Positions 1 to 10,975 of a stretch of DNA of 64,000 bases are shown here, one piece after another. Within the stretch, counting starts at the first letter, position 1. Each line of letters begins with the position of its first letter. The notes below the pieces were generated by a model that did no database searches, was not told the DNA's origin, and saw only the letters and a program-made list of their open reading frames with translations. Both the position numbers and the translations under genes were made by a program. The DNA comes from Ancylostoma caninum (Eukaryota; Nematoda; Chromadorea; Rhabditida; Ancylostomatidae), in assembly GCA_037903475.1 (NCBI GenBank), contig JBAJFG010000149.1:481831-545830 (forward strand), written 5' to 3'.

Positions 1-94
1 GACTTTTCCCCGACCATCCCCGGCCGGGGATACTCCCCGACCGGGGATGGTCGGGAAGCGGGGATGGCCGGGGAAAGATATGCATACGGCTCCT
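1..94. mobile_element. End of a GC-rich TIR element (partial)
   Basis: The stretch is built of repeated CCCCG/CGGGG blocks and ends in ATGCATACGGC at about 84-94. The same terminal word, as GTTCATGCATACGGCC, closes the complete TIR element at 51460-52260. Directly after it the sequence enters a different repeat family that is intact at 45213, so this looks like one non-autonomous element inserted into another. The left part is cut by the window edge. Confidence 0.4.
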
Positions 95-885
95 GGGGCA
101 AATCCCGTTCGGAACGAGCGGGGGGCGAGGGTCGGAGCGAGCGCTTGGGTGTTTTGGCCCGAGAAGTGGCCGCGTTCAGGCCGCTGTAGGGCCGCTGAAA
201 ACGGGGCTTGCATTCCTATCCGCCCGAGTACTGTCCGCGTTCAGGCCGCCATGAGCCCGCAAACCACCAGGAGCTACTGCTCCTAATGTGTGGATGTGGA
301 TCCGCAGAGGCCCACTGGAGCATAAAAACAACATAAATACGCAATTTCACGTCGGAAATACGAAAAGATGGCTGTTTGCAAGGTCCATCCATGGTTTCGT
401 AGTGCTAGCCTTCTTCTATCACTGAGAGGATTCGAACCAACCTGACCATTCTTGATGAATGACTGAGAGTCCACTGCTTTATCCACTAGGCCATCGGTGC
501 AGCCGACCTCTTCCATACCGGTGTAGCCTTCATCCTTTATCACGTCCCTACTATCATCAACCAACCATTCCGACCGGGTCATTCCTTTATTGAGCCGAAA
601 TATGTAGTCGTTCAGGCCGCTTTTTGGAGATATTTGCCGGCGGTCAGTGGCCGCGAAAAACGGGCTGATGCCCGACACTCTTCACATAGCGGGCCAAACC
701 CCGACGGTGGTGGTTTAGCCCGAATGACTCTGCGTTCAGCCCGCGATTCGCCCGACAGCGCGTTTGGCCCGCAACATGTGTGGTTCCGCCCGCTCTTTGT
801 CCGCTATTGGTCCTCGTTCAAACGTTTCGTCGGGGATTCGCCGGCGGTTTGAACGGGATTTGCCCCCGAAATTGTCTGAGCACTG
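95..885. mobile_element. GC-rich non-autonomous DNA element with TIR
   Basis: Bases 95-230 match 45223-45350 closely (GGGGCAAATCCCGTTC onward). Bases 851-880 read as the reverse complement of the same end, TCAGACAATTTCGGGGGC. The two ends therefore form terminal inverted repeats of one element of about 800 bp, whose left tip is replaced by the element at 1-94. The interior has repeated phrases such as GTTCAGGCCGCT and a nested tRNA-like SINE. No transposase frame is visible, and the 131-aa and 72-aa open frames here are chance frames in GC-rich repeat. Confidence 0.5.
405..515 (-). repeat. tRNA-derived SINE-like unit
   Basis: On the minus strand there is a perfect A box, TGGCCTAGTGG (483-493), and a perfect B box, GGTTCGAATCC (428-438), about 45 nt apart. 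These are the internal RNA polymerase III promoter blocks of tRNA genes. The D-arm text resembles tRNA-Arg, but the anticodon arm does not fold well and an extra hairpin follows. It is therefore more likely a tRNA-derived SINE or a decayed tRNA than a working tRNA gene. Confidence 0.5.
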
Positions 886-1249
886 GCCGACAAAGAAACC
901 CATATCATATGGGGTTTTCAACGTTTCCATGAAACTTTAAGCACATCTTTGTGCTCAGCGGCTCGTGTGTGTTCGACTGAGATGGAAATCTCGAATGCAG
1001 CCCATGAGCTGAGACACTGCCTTTGAGGTTCCATTATCAGGCATCTTCCCATAAATTAAGTTCATGTGTGCTTCTCTTTACAGTTCGCTATGATATTTCT
1101 GAAAACTCCGAGGGAAATTGTTACCGATACTCTCACGATTTTATCCCATGGGTTTCCGCATGAATTTCTGATAATCTCCGCGCAAACACTGGGAGAAAAT
1201 GTGAGAGATGCGACAGAAACCTCAGTGAAATTTGACAGCAAAATTCAGT
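886..1249. other. No gene seen
   Basis: No coding signal and no clear repeat boundary was found between the TIR element and the LINE relic. Confidence 0.4.
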
Positions 1250-2085
1250 TCAATCAGAAAGCTGTGACTAAAATGTGCAACAAGAGCACATCTTCACCGT
1301 CTACGAACGCTTTAATCTCGTCCTCTCTCGAATAACCTTTGCACTTACACGATCGACGCGGTAAATCCCAAGCATTGCACGTTCTAAGCGTCGCTGTGCA
1401 GACCGAAGGGTTAGAGCGATTTCCTTTGTTCATGTCCACGTTTCGCAACTGTAGAGGACACCGTAGCTGGTAGTATGCATGTGTTCATAAGCTTTCTCTT
1501 TAGATCAACCGCAAAACTTCGTGACTTCAGGAGCAAGCGGTGTCTGAAGAAGATCGAACGGCCAGCTTGGACTCTTCTTCTCATTTCTTTTAGTTGATTC
1601 CTTGTCAAATATGAAGTCAGTTGCCCAGGTAAAGGTTCTCGTAAACACGCCCTATAGTTTGTCCTTCAATGTCGATAATTAATGATTCTCAAAATATATT
1701 GTTAGGCCAATTTGTTTCGATACTTCGGTTAGGTCTTCTGCCATATTTTCCAGTTTATGAAGGTCATTAGATAGCAGAGCAATGTCGTCCGCGTAGGCAA
1801 GGTGGGGCAGCGTCTTCCCACTTATTTCGAGTCCACGACTGCAATATTCATCTTGTTCCATGCATATTGCAGAGTGATGGTGAACAAAAGAGGAGAAAGG
1901 GGATCTCCTTGACGGACACCTCGCTGGGTCTTCAGTTCAGCCTGGTATTCTCCGGTTTTTACAGCTGCGTACAACAGCTGTACACTGGCGTACAACAGTT
2001 GTACAGCTTTGATCAGGTTATCGTCGACATCAAAATATTCTAACGGTTGCCAAATAGACGGTGGTTCTATGGTGTCAAACGCCTT
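1250..2085 (-). mobile_element. Degenerate RTE-type LINE reverse transcriptase
   Basis: Read on the minus strand this is the C-terminal half of a non-LTR reverse transcriptase spread over several frames. RGVRQGDPLSPLLF (about 1888-1929) is the palm motif before the active site. HLAYADDIALLS (about 1770-1805) carries the catalytic YADD. Further on, RRRVQAGRSIFFRH and MNTCILPAT (about 1480-1600) match the thumb/C-terminal region of RTE elements. Stops and frame changes separate these blocks, so it is a dead copy. The short open frames inside (60-65 aa) are its fragments. Confidence 0.75.
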
Positions 2086-2129
2086 GCATATTCAGCGTAT
2101 GAATATGGTGGACGGTAGAAAAATGCTTG

Positions 2130-2593
2130 AAGGCACCAGGAGCTGAAATTCTCGCCTCTGAGCTGAGCTGCGGGTGGTGAAGTACAGACTCAGCACATCA
2201 TAAATGTGAAACGAACACAGACAATGATGGCTTACCTGCAGAGAAAATGGAACATTCGTCGCGAACGCGCCTGGCCGTGTTCGTGCGCGGACGAGCTTGC
2301 CCCGGCGCGAAAGCCATTGCGGCGCGTGGTTTTGGCCGAGTCCCGCCATGAAACCCTGTGAATTGAATGCATTTCGTTTTCCCTCTGCGCCAAACCACGC
2401 ACCGCAATGGCTTTTGCGCCGGGAAAACTCGTCCGCGCACGAACACGGCCAGGCGTGTTCGCGACGAATGTTCCACTTTCTCTGCAGGTAAGCCATAATT
2501 GTCTGTGTTCGTTTCACATTTATGATGTGCTGAGTCTGTACTTCATCACCCACAGCTCAGCTCGGAGTCGAGGATTTCAGCTCCTGCTGCCTT
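2130..2593. repeat. Palindromic element, arms of about 200 bp
   Basis: GCACCAGGAGCTGAAAT near 2132 is answered by the inverted ATTTCAGCTCCTGCTGC near 2575. The arms stay nearly complementary inward to about 2335/2390, including the CATCATAAATGTGAAACG and CTGTGTTCGTTTCACATT blocks. The open frames on both strands here mirror each other and are not genes. The transcript would fold into a long hairpin. No target duplication was identified. Confidence 0.65.
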
Positions 2594-3692
2594 TATGGAA
2601 TCCAGCTTTTTCTTGTGGAAGGATGGCAAGTTTGTTGGCGGCTTTCTCCAGACAGGTGTTGAGTGCCTTCATGATTACCTTGCATATCGTTGATGGTAGC
2701 GTCGATTCTGATGACTGCCCTCGAGCTGAACAGCCGTGACCACTAAATAGAAGAAAAAATACGTTGCTGTTGTCACCAGACACCCTGTTGCCGAACAAAT
2801 CGAGATGGAATCCTTGAGGCCATAGTAGCTGCTGACGCATGCATACACTCAACACAAAGGATAGAATCACAACTTGTAGGTACATTTCAGAGTGAATGAG
2901 CGGAATACCCAGATGATTCCTTCATATCATCACCATGGTATCGTGCTGAGCGATAAAAAAAGGAAGTTTTGCTATACTTCTGGCACCATCTTTTAGCTGT
3001 GCTGTAGTTTTTACACTATTTGTTGTGTTTTTCTTGTTTTGCCCAGAGCATCACGAAAGATACAGAAAAAACTGATAACCTGCAATGGGAAGGCGAAACA
3101 TGAAATGTGTTTGTGTAATAAACTTCTTTTTTTTCGTGCTCAAACTCACATCTACATTTCTCAAACTAATTCTTTCCAGACAAGTTGGTGCATCATGTCA
3201 GTCAGCTCAACATTCTACAGTACTCTAGCGATTATTCCATAATTGCCGTAAAAATGAAGACTGTGTTTTGTAGACAAAGGATAATGGGCTCCTCGAATTC
3301 GTTAGTGGCTAGATGCCCCAATCAAACATCAGTGCAGTATTCAGGTGTGACAGGAGAATGTGCACAGTTTTTGGTGCAATGCAGTGTGAGTTTCTCCGAC
3401 TTTGCAATGCTCCGTGAAGCCGCGAATTACTGGGAATTTTATGCGAGGGCGATCCACTTATATGTATTCTTACGTCAGCAACAACGCTGCCCACTAGTGA
3501 ACGTACTGCTTGCAATCTCTTTTAGTTATACAGAGTTATTCAGTTCTCATTTCTTTCCAACACAAACTAAGAAGTTGAACAGGGGCTGCGAGCAATGCGA
3601 GCACACGTTTTTGAGGATTTTTTTCTTTTTTCAAGTTTTCTTCCCCACCAAAGAAAAATCGCAAATCTTGAGATCTGTGATTTGCACCACTG
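2594..3692. other. No gene recognised
   Basis: Mixed AT-rich sequence. The 214-aa plus-strand open frame at 3185-3829 runs into the hAT MITE, has no recognisable domain and no splice support, and is not called. Confidence 0.4.
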
Positions 3693-3974
3693 GTGACTAT
3701 CAGTGGCAGACGCAGAAAGTGGGCGGGAGGGGGGAGCGTGGGAAAAAACTGGGGTCTCCGCCGTTTTGGGGACCCAGATGGAAAATAACATTAATAAAAA
3801 TATTAATTATAATAATAAATGATCGATAAAAATTACATTAAAAATAACAATAAAAATAAACAATCTAAAGTTAACTAATACAAGATTTTTGTTTCTATTG
3901 CAAAGTAATTTCAAAAAGTTGGCGACCCATTGTCGGGGGACGCCCCCCCCCCTGCGTCCGGCACTGGTGACTAT
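3693..3974. mobile_element. hAT-type MITE with 8-bp target duplication
   Basis: The element is 3701-3966. Its ends are CAGTGGCAGACGCAG and CTGCGTCCGGCACTG, inverted repeats with a few mismatches and the CAGTG start typical of hAT elements. It is flanked by a perfect 8-bp duplication, GTGACTAT (3693-3700 and 3967-3974), the hAT hallmark. The interior is AT-rich with poly-C and poly-G near the ends and has no transposase. Confidence 0.85.
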
Positions 3975-4387
3975 GTATCTGCTCAGGTTATTTGAAGAGA
4001 TAGTGGATCCTCGTGATCACATTACGTTGTTTCCTTGAGAAAAGCTCTGCAAAGGCTCCCGACGGCACATTAGCACCAGCGAGCGCGGGTGCGGAGGCTA
4101 ACTTGTGAGGACACCTGGGCATGCAGAGAAGCGGTGCTTTTGAAAGAGGAAACGAACTAACTCACCCACAACTTCAGCGAAAAAAAAAGAACTGTTGAAA
4201 AGGAACTTTAGGGTGAGTGAACGACATATTGGAAAACAGAACAAAAAACACAAAAATCGAACAAATGAGAAATAAGTACGTATGTGTGTTGAGGCGATTG
4301 GTGGCTGACTCGGTTTATTAAGCGATGGAGGACCGCACTGCTGAAAAAAAACGACGATACTTTCTAATCTAAATAGCGGGAAAATAG

Positions 4388-4680
4388 TCAACGTAACCCT
4401 CTTTTTCTGAGAAGAGCTTCGAGCTCGCTATTAAACAAAAAAGGTAACAATGAGAGTACGATGGTCTCCGACAAGTCGTTCCACATTTTCGCGCCTCGAA
4501 CTAGGAAGGAGTCATATAACTGTTGGGTGTGCGCATTTTCCACAACTAATCCCAATCGATGCCTTCTTGCTCTGCCGTTAAAATCAGAAAAAGGGTAAAC
4601 ATCTTCCACATTGATGTCTTTCTTCATTCTCGATTGTTTAAATTAAACAAGTAACCCTCTAGGATATATTGATCAATAGA
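4388..4680 (-). mobile_element. LINE reverse transcriptase C-terminal remnant
   Basis: The minus-strand frame 4388-4627 contains RRHRLGLVVENAHTQQLYDS, then SFLVRGAKMWNDLSETIV. This arrangement (RR..L.., then SF..R....WN.L) is the tail found after the reverse transcriptase of many non-LTR elements. No upstream RT is attached, so it is a 5'-truncated fragment. Confidence 0.55.
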
Positions 4681-6126
4681 AAAGCAAGTATAGCAATGGT
4701 CATCCTGATTCAGTGATGTTCCTTTGCGGCCTATCATCACGGACCACCAGCGCGAGCTCATGAAAAGACAGGAGCGTAGCGGCGTAAGCCTGAAATGGTT
4801 TCATTCACCAATGTATGAAACTGCTACCGGGCTACAAATGTTTCATTTGCAGCATGAGTGAAGCTGTTACCGGGCAGCAGCCCTACGTAACCGCTCTTGC
4901 ACCAGCTCGCGCTAAGGATGCGTGAAAACATAGTGATATGACCAGAAAAAAACAGCATTGAATCAAAATGACTGTGAGTATGGTCTTATTGTTTGACATA
5001 TTTTTTTATCTAATACACCAAGTATACAAATATTCACAGTCTTCACTGCGCAGCCACTGTGAGCGGTCGCCCAATCATCTACGCGCTACCAAGGAACACC
5101 ACGCGAATGGAAAGAAGACTTCGACCCAACACGCCGTCGGCTGGCCTGGGTCGTATGCCCACTCATTCTGCAGTTCGCATACCTGTACATATCTCACTAC
5201 GCTTACCGTCAGTTGAGTCCAAACTTTACTGCTCTTAGCTGGTTTGAAACTTGTCCGATGTACATAAACCCCGATACTGTCGAGTCGACTGTAGGTAGAA
5301 CAAGTGCAGAAACCTGATGGAATTTAATAAGAACCACAAGAAGGGGTGGCTGGACAATATGGAAGTGTTCCAAGGAAAAGCTAAGCTGACATTATCAGAG
5401 TGGACAAGACTGGCCGATGGAGGTACTGAGGAAACTGCGGAACTGTTCGCAAGTAAAGCTCTATCTGTTTCGTGGCGTTGCGTTGTACAGTTTTGATAAA
5501 GATAATATACCAAGAAGGTGTGCCATCGAATACAGTGGCAAGAGCGTGAGTCAGAATCTGAAAGACGAACAGAAAAAAAATCATGTGAAACAAACAGTTA
5601 GAGCTAGATTAGCAACACAATAAAATAATTCGGAGTAACAGCATGTACATATGGCACATAAGAAGGAGAAAACGAAATGGCCATTACCTTAGCTTCCAGA
5701 TTAGGTTACGCCCATTTATTTCAGGGATTAGAGAGCTATCTTAAGGAGAAAACTTATACACGCGCTCAGTAAGAACTAACACATGTTGGACTAATTCGAT
5801 CTCGGAAATAAAGGATCCTCTAGAGTGTAATCAATAGAATTGAGGTGCGTTGTAACACCATGAGTTCCACTCAGGAAATGATTCAATACACATTCTGAAA
5901 TTCAATGCGACACTGCTGAATAGTTTATTTGCTGAATAGATTTAGTAATATAGACAAATGATCCTATATTCCCAACCAGTCGAATCCATGCTGCAGCCCA
6001 CGTTTTGTTTGTGTCTGTGCTGAAGTGAATCGTCAATACAACAAGGTTTAGCAAAGTGGTTTGATATGAGTTCTCTGATAACTGTGCAGCACGAACGCAG
6101 CCCGAACGGCGTAATGGTTACGTTAG
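4681..6126. other. No gene recognised
   Basis: AT-rich sequence with a short imperfect repeat near 4795-4885 (GCTACCGGGCTAC and GTTACCGGGCAGC). None of the open frames shows a domain, biased codon use or splice signals that I trust. Confidence 0.4.
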
Positions 6127-6267
6127 AAACCCTAGCAGCAACGGTTGCCAATTGCTGCTATTCTCCCCTCGATTGCTGCTCTCCCTCAGCAATTGCTGCT
6201 AAAGAGCCGACAGGTTGAGCAGTAACCGAGGGGAGGATGGCAGCAACTGGCAGCCGTTGCTGCTAGG
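6127..6267. repeat. Inverted repeat around TTGCTGCT motifs
   Basis: CCTAGCAGCAACGGTTGCCA (about 6131) is mirrored by GCAGCCGTTGCTGCTAGGG (about 6249). CTCCCCTCG and GAGGGGAGG pair inside. The result is a hairpin of about 140 nt directly before the GC-rich LTR/promoter-like block. Confidence 0.6.
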
Positions 6268-6926
6268 GTGTCGCGGACGCGGACTCCGCTCCTCGATCTA
6301 GCAGTGGCCGGGAGCACTGCTCTGCCGCACTCTATGACCAATGGTTGCCGTCGCGGCGCTGCCTCGCACGCCGCTACGGCAATTATAGCCGCGTTCCCTT
6401 TATAGGCTCCGGGGGGCCCCCCCCCAGAGACGGCCTATATAATGGCGCCGCCAGCGCTGGCTGGTTCATTGTGCGCAGTGGCATGAGAGTTCACGCAGCT
6501 GGAGCCGATCGGTGATGGGAGCTGGCGGACCTTAGAGGTCCTGCACGGTATCGATTGATGATGGAACGATGTTGGACGATAGAAAGACATTTTCGAAAGT
6601 GGATCGATTGGAAGAAGGACTAGAGAAGAACGCGTAAGTACCGCGGCAGGACTGAGGGGAGCGGCGCCGTAGCCTTAAGCCTTGGCAGCGGCGGCAAGGA
6701 GCTAGAGGGCGCAGCCCTTTGGTTTCTTTCCTCTCAGTATATTGTAGTAAGTACTATCCAATAGGTTTCCCCTATGAGCCCCCGTAGGACCCCTTCTAGT
6801 AGTAGTAGTAATATAGTAGTATTGTAGTATTAGTAGTATAATGGACTTATATAATCTAACTAGCTGTACTAATCTTCTCATGTACTACGGCGTGTCGCCC
6901 TGACCGGCCGTAAGTCGTCGTAGTAC
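6268..6926 (+). promoter_or_regulatory. TATA-containing LTR-like or promoter block
   Basis: A TATATAA box at 6436-6442 in a GC-rich setting is followed about 28 bp later by TTCATT (6465-6470), a plausible start site. CGC|GTAAGTACC near 6632 and a pyrimidine-rich TTTCCTCTCAG ending near 6738 could bound a roughly 105-nt intron. The block can be bracketed as TGT (about 6269) ... ACA (about 6926), as in a solo LTR, but no partner LTR or internal region is in the window. TAG trinucleotide runs fill 6797-6843. Either a solo LTR or the 5' end of a non-coding transcript would fit. Confidence 0.35.
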
Positions 6927-9217
6927 AGCGTAGTGTTCTAGTGGCAGTATACTGGTATGCCATGGGTGGAAGCCTGTAAGGTGAGGAGCCCTATTATGGT
7001 TAAGGCAGTAGACGGTGTATCATGAAACGGTGAGACAGGACTCTGACGCCGAAAAGGTACAAGGCAACCACCGAACCGCTACATAGGATTTCTACCCGAA
7101 TCATTACGCCGCTTGGTCTGCATTCGTTCTGCACAGTTATCAGAGTTACAAGTGGCTTCACTAATAAATTTAATTGCATGCTCACCATTATTAATTTAGT
7201 TAGCCAAGATCGAGTTGCCTTGTAGAAAAAGTCGTTTTCATCTTTGTAGTGTCCTTTCTTGCTGCAAAAATCCAGAATGCCGGGGCTCAAACACTATGTA
7301 CAGTCTGCAGAACCTATTCTGTTGTGGTATCAGAAGGCCATGGAGAATCTTACCCTTGAAAACTTGTTTGCGAAAGGTTCCCTTTCGATAGAGAGGAACT
7401 TCCACCATGAGAGTTTGAGCGGACCGAATTGTGTAGTTCGCTTGCGGCTACTTGTTCCAGAGTACAGTTGTAACGCTGAAAGTTATCCTGAGAACACGAC
7501 AATATCTCACAATCAAGTTAGCCTAGTGGCAAGGTCATCGAACGTTCGGAATCTTGTGAATCAAATTGAGACTCAATGGGTTCTAAATAAGATTTATGCA
7601 CCCTATCCAATCAAAAGATCGTTGGGATATATTATAAGCCCAATCTTTCTGAAATAAAAGTCCACACCATCAATATATATTTCTGAGCTGTATAAAAAAA
7701 AATCTGGGCTCAGCAAAAAATAGTGACAATGAAAATCTTGACCATTCTACACCATAACCAACCGGGCCAATCCACAGCCTCATACTTATGGTGACTTGCT
7801 CCCACAAGTGCTCTCGCTGAGACGGCTGAAGTGCTCCTTCCCCGATGTCCGTGCAGTTGAAACGCGAGAGTCCCGTTTTTGAGGAAACCGTCAGTAAAAG
7901 CAAGGAGAAGATCTGAATCAAGCGCTCAAACGTAATATTTCAACTTAATCTAGCCAGCTCTCACTTCCATTTTAACCAGCGGAAAAATTTCAAACCCAGC
8001 AGTTATAAAAAATCTTAGTCAGAGCATTGGCCGATTAACGTTGATCAATATTCCCGAATATCTAACATACCAGCAGATATAAATTAGTGGGTGAGTGCAT
8101 TGCATCGCAGAGCCGGTCCAACTAGTGAAAGTGAGAGCCTGTTTAGGTGTCTGCATCAATTTATTTTCGCTGCATCAGAAATTTTTAGGATACTACACAT
8201 AAGGTGCTCGAAATTTCGAGGGGTACGCATCATAATTACACACAGCTTTTATTGAAAACCTTACAAATGTTTGCTTGGCAGTAATTCCAGGACATTGTTG
8301 AGTTCTTTTTTTTCTAATCGATAGGTTTATACAGAAGAGCATTTACATGTGTTGATTGTGGTGCAGAACGCATGGTTCTGGTTTCGTGACTCGTTTCGAA
8401 ACTATAACACATATGCTTAGCCCTCACTTGGAACATTTTTCGTACCTCTTTAGGCTTCTGGTCCATGATACCTCCACTTTCCCTTCAGGAAGTGTATTGT
8501 TATTAGACTACATGTCTTTTTCTTGAATAACGAGAAGATGCTACAACAAGTTTATAGAGATCGGTCTGCAGAGTTAGATAGTTCAAATGACTTCAGGTTA
8601 GAACTGTCACGACCCTACTTGAATGCGAGATCGTTCCAGAACGAGCCCCATGTCATGGATGTAAGATTACATTCTATGACCTAACCCAAATTTTTGCTTG
8701 TCATGTACATGTGGACATGAAAACTATGAGCTTCCAAATAATTTTTGTGTGCGGTAGCCCTTTTCACCGTAAGAATTGTCTTCTCTGCAAAAAAAAAAAC
8801 CCGAAGATGTCGAAGTAGCCAACAGGAACAAAGCGTTTATTCCTCAAAACTATTTATTTCGTAAAGCGTTTATTCAAAAACACCACGAGAAATCTACGAA
8901 ACAAGTAAGTGCACTTGAGCTATAGCTCCTTCTTAGCGTATCTGAAACAGTGTCACTTCTGTAGTACATTCAGGCTGGCGACTGTATATATTTTGGGAAG
9001 ATTCTTACCATGATCCGACGCTCAATGATTCAACGTCTGGAAGATCTGCGACGCCTTTCATATTGGCCGCTGAACGACATTTTTAATACTTTGGTCTACA
9101 AAAACCGAGTGGGCAAGGGCGGAGCTTAGCCGAACGTGATTGGTCGGTACTGGAGTCGTGCAAGAACTGGGCTAGCAGACCCTGCCCGTACGCGGATCGT
9201 AGCGCAAAACTGCACAA
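6927..9217. other. No gene recognised
   Basis: The longest frame (7259-7657, plus, 132 aa) has no domain, no acceptor near its start and AT-driven composition, and was not called. No tRNA or structured repeat was seen. Confidence 0.4.
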
Positions 9218-9587
9218 CTAACCGTTGCTATCTCCAATTATTTCAACACCCTCCATACTAACGTTAGTCTCTGATGGGCCATCTGAATAATACGAATATT
9301 CGTACTTCTCCTCCTCAATTTCGCTAGGCGTTTTGAACGCTCCTGAAGCAGTCAAAGCTTCAATCCATGTGTAAACACCTAGGTTACGAATGCTTACCAG
9401 AACAAAGAAATTTGATGTTCGGGTTGTCAAAGTCTTCAACAGGGCGGAGTTGTGCATCACCCAACATGTTCAGGCATTCTATTGAGTCAACTACTCGAGC
9501 ACCGCCCACGCAAAGCGTTGGCTTCACTGCAAAAATGTGGGTGAGCGACAAACAGCGAGCGAGCCTAAGCGATAAACGTACTCTCAA
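9218..9587 (-). pseudogene. Coding-like exon with internal frame break
   Basis: On the minus strand, after a TTTTGCAG acceptor near 9535, a frame reads KPTLCVGGARVVDSIECL and continues to about 9395. The sense then continues in the next frame (WIEALTASGAFKTPSEIEEE) to a stop at 9218. The two frames could be joined only by a 19-nt gap (GTAAGC...CTAG), which is too short for an animal intron. It is therefore a broken gene, a gene with an assembly error, or coincidence. No family was recognised. Confidence 0.3.
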
Positions 9588-9762
9588 TCTCAGTCTCAGA
9601 GTTTGGTAGACTGTACCAAGAGCCTCTGCCGCTCACTGCTGTGCTCATCGGTGACGCTCCAGCGATTATATCATCTGTAAGAAGCCGTGCACATGTGATG
9701 TACTGCACAATTTAGAGTATTCACAGAATTCGGCAGCGATCCCCACATAGATAAGGCTGCGA

Positions 9763-9904
9763 GTATACTCCTCGAGGAGTGTAGCACCTAGCCCCACTGT
9801 CATCGTGGCGACTTCTTTTTCTAATATGTATCGAATATTGATGGCGTTTTGAATATGTCGAAAACAACTTTATTATTAGGTGCTATACCCCTCAAGGAGT
9901 ATAC
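9763..9904. repeat. Short inverted repeat element
   Basis: GTATACTCCTCGAGGAGTGT at the left is mirrored by CCCCTCAAGGAGTATAC at the right, with GTAGCACCTA and TAGGTGCTAT also paired. It is a 142-bp hairpin-forming element with an AT-rich loop. Confidence 0.55.
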
Positions 9905-10192
9905 CCGCAGCCCACAGCCACCACATTCACTGCCACGTTTTTATTTCGCCCCAACCGCTGTGTTTATAGTCTATCGCGGCGCGACCACCGCGCACATGAA
10001 AACTGTTCAAAAGCTGTCGGTCCTGTATGGAAACATGCACGTATCTGCTTCATGACGCCGTGGCTAGCAATTTTTCCCGCACCGCGAAATATATACCCAC
10101 GTCGCATGTTTTTTTTTCTATATTTATACCTACTTTTGAACATGATGCGATGCATCGAATTCGCATGACATCCGCTAGCACCCGCGAAGCAA

Positions 10193-10770
10193 TGATTTAG
10201 GGCGATTTATGCTAGGGTGCGTGCGTCAGACGGATGCGTTCATTTGCGGAGTACTTCCCATGAAGACCGGTCAACGTGGCGTTCATATCCAGAATGAAAA
10301 GTAGGTACGACGGCCATGAGGCCGTAGATGCGTGCGTCTGAGACGCGTCAACTATGCGATTCACCCTATCCTATATCATATAGACGCACGCGCGTAAACG
10401 CACTCATAGAGTATAAATTGCCCTTTTTCCGACGGTTTGCCACGGTTTCTTCCTTACTCCAGGTGCTTCAACTTACAATGTATATCTCTAACTTCGCTAC
10501 CCGTCCCGTTGCGCGTTGTTGTGGCCGTCGTAGCGACGCCGTTGCTTTGCGGGTGAAGTATAAACCCACACTATCTTCAAGAAGCACAGATTACGAGCAC
10601 AGATTTGAGGTGATGAGCCCCGTCTGGAAGCTATTCAAGGCGATACAGCGTGGAAATCAATAAATATCATTTCCATGCATGTTATCTCTGTACTCATGAG
10701 GGCAATTTATACTTGGGTGCCTGCGTCAGACGCACTCACCTATTTGCGAGCGATTTTCCTGAAAGACCGG
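10193..10770. repeat. Cluster of direct and inverted repeat units
   Basis: GGGCGATTTATGCTAGGGTG (about 10200) and GGGCAATTTATACTTGGGTG (about 10701) are direct copies followed by TGCGTCAGACG. The same text is inverted near 10380-10430 (CACTCATAGAGTATAAATTG). The 111-aa frame at 10328-10663 lies inside this cluster and is not called. Confidence 0.45.
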
Positions 10771-10975
10771 ACTAGGGGTGACTGTATTTCAACCGGTGCA
10801 AGTGCTGCTCTAAACTGATATGAAAGCTCAGATTAGTTTAAAATCCTTCTTCACTCACATTCTATTTCGACGTTCGTTTCACTTGGCGGTGGTGTATACT
10901 GTGAATATATTGAGATCTCTGAGAGAGCGGTGTCCGCATCGATTTGTGACACTGAAGCAGTTACTGAACGTCCGA

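Noticed and set aside
405..515. Functional tRNA gene
   Set aside because: A and B boxes are perfect but the anticodon arm does not pair and acceptor pairing is poor, so a SINE-like unit is preferred.
7259..7657. 132-aa plus-strand frame
   Set aside because: AT-driven composition, no recognised motif, no acceptor or donor, no neighbour on the same strand.
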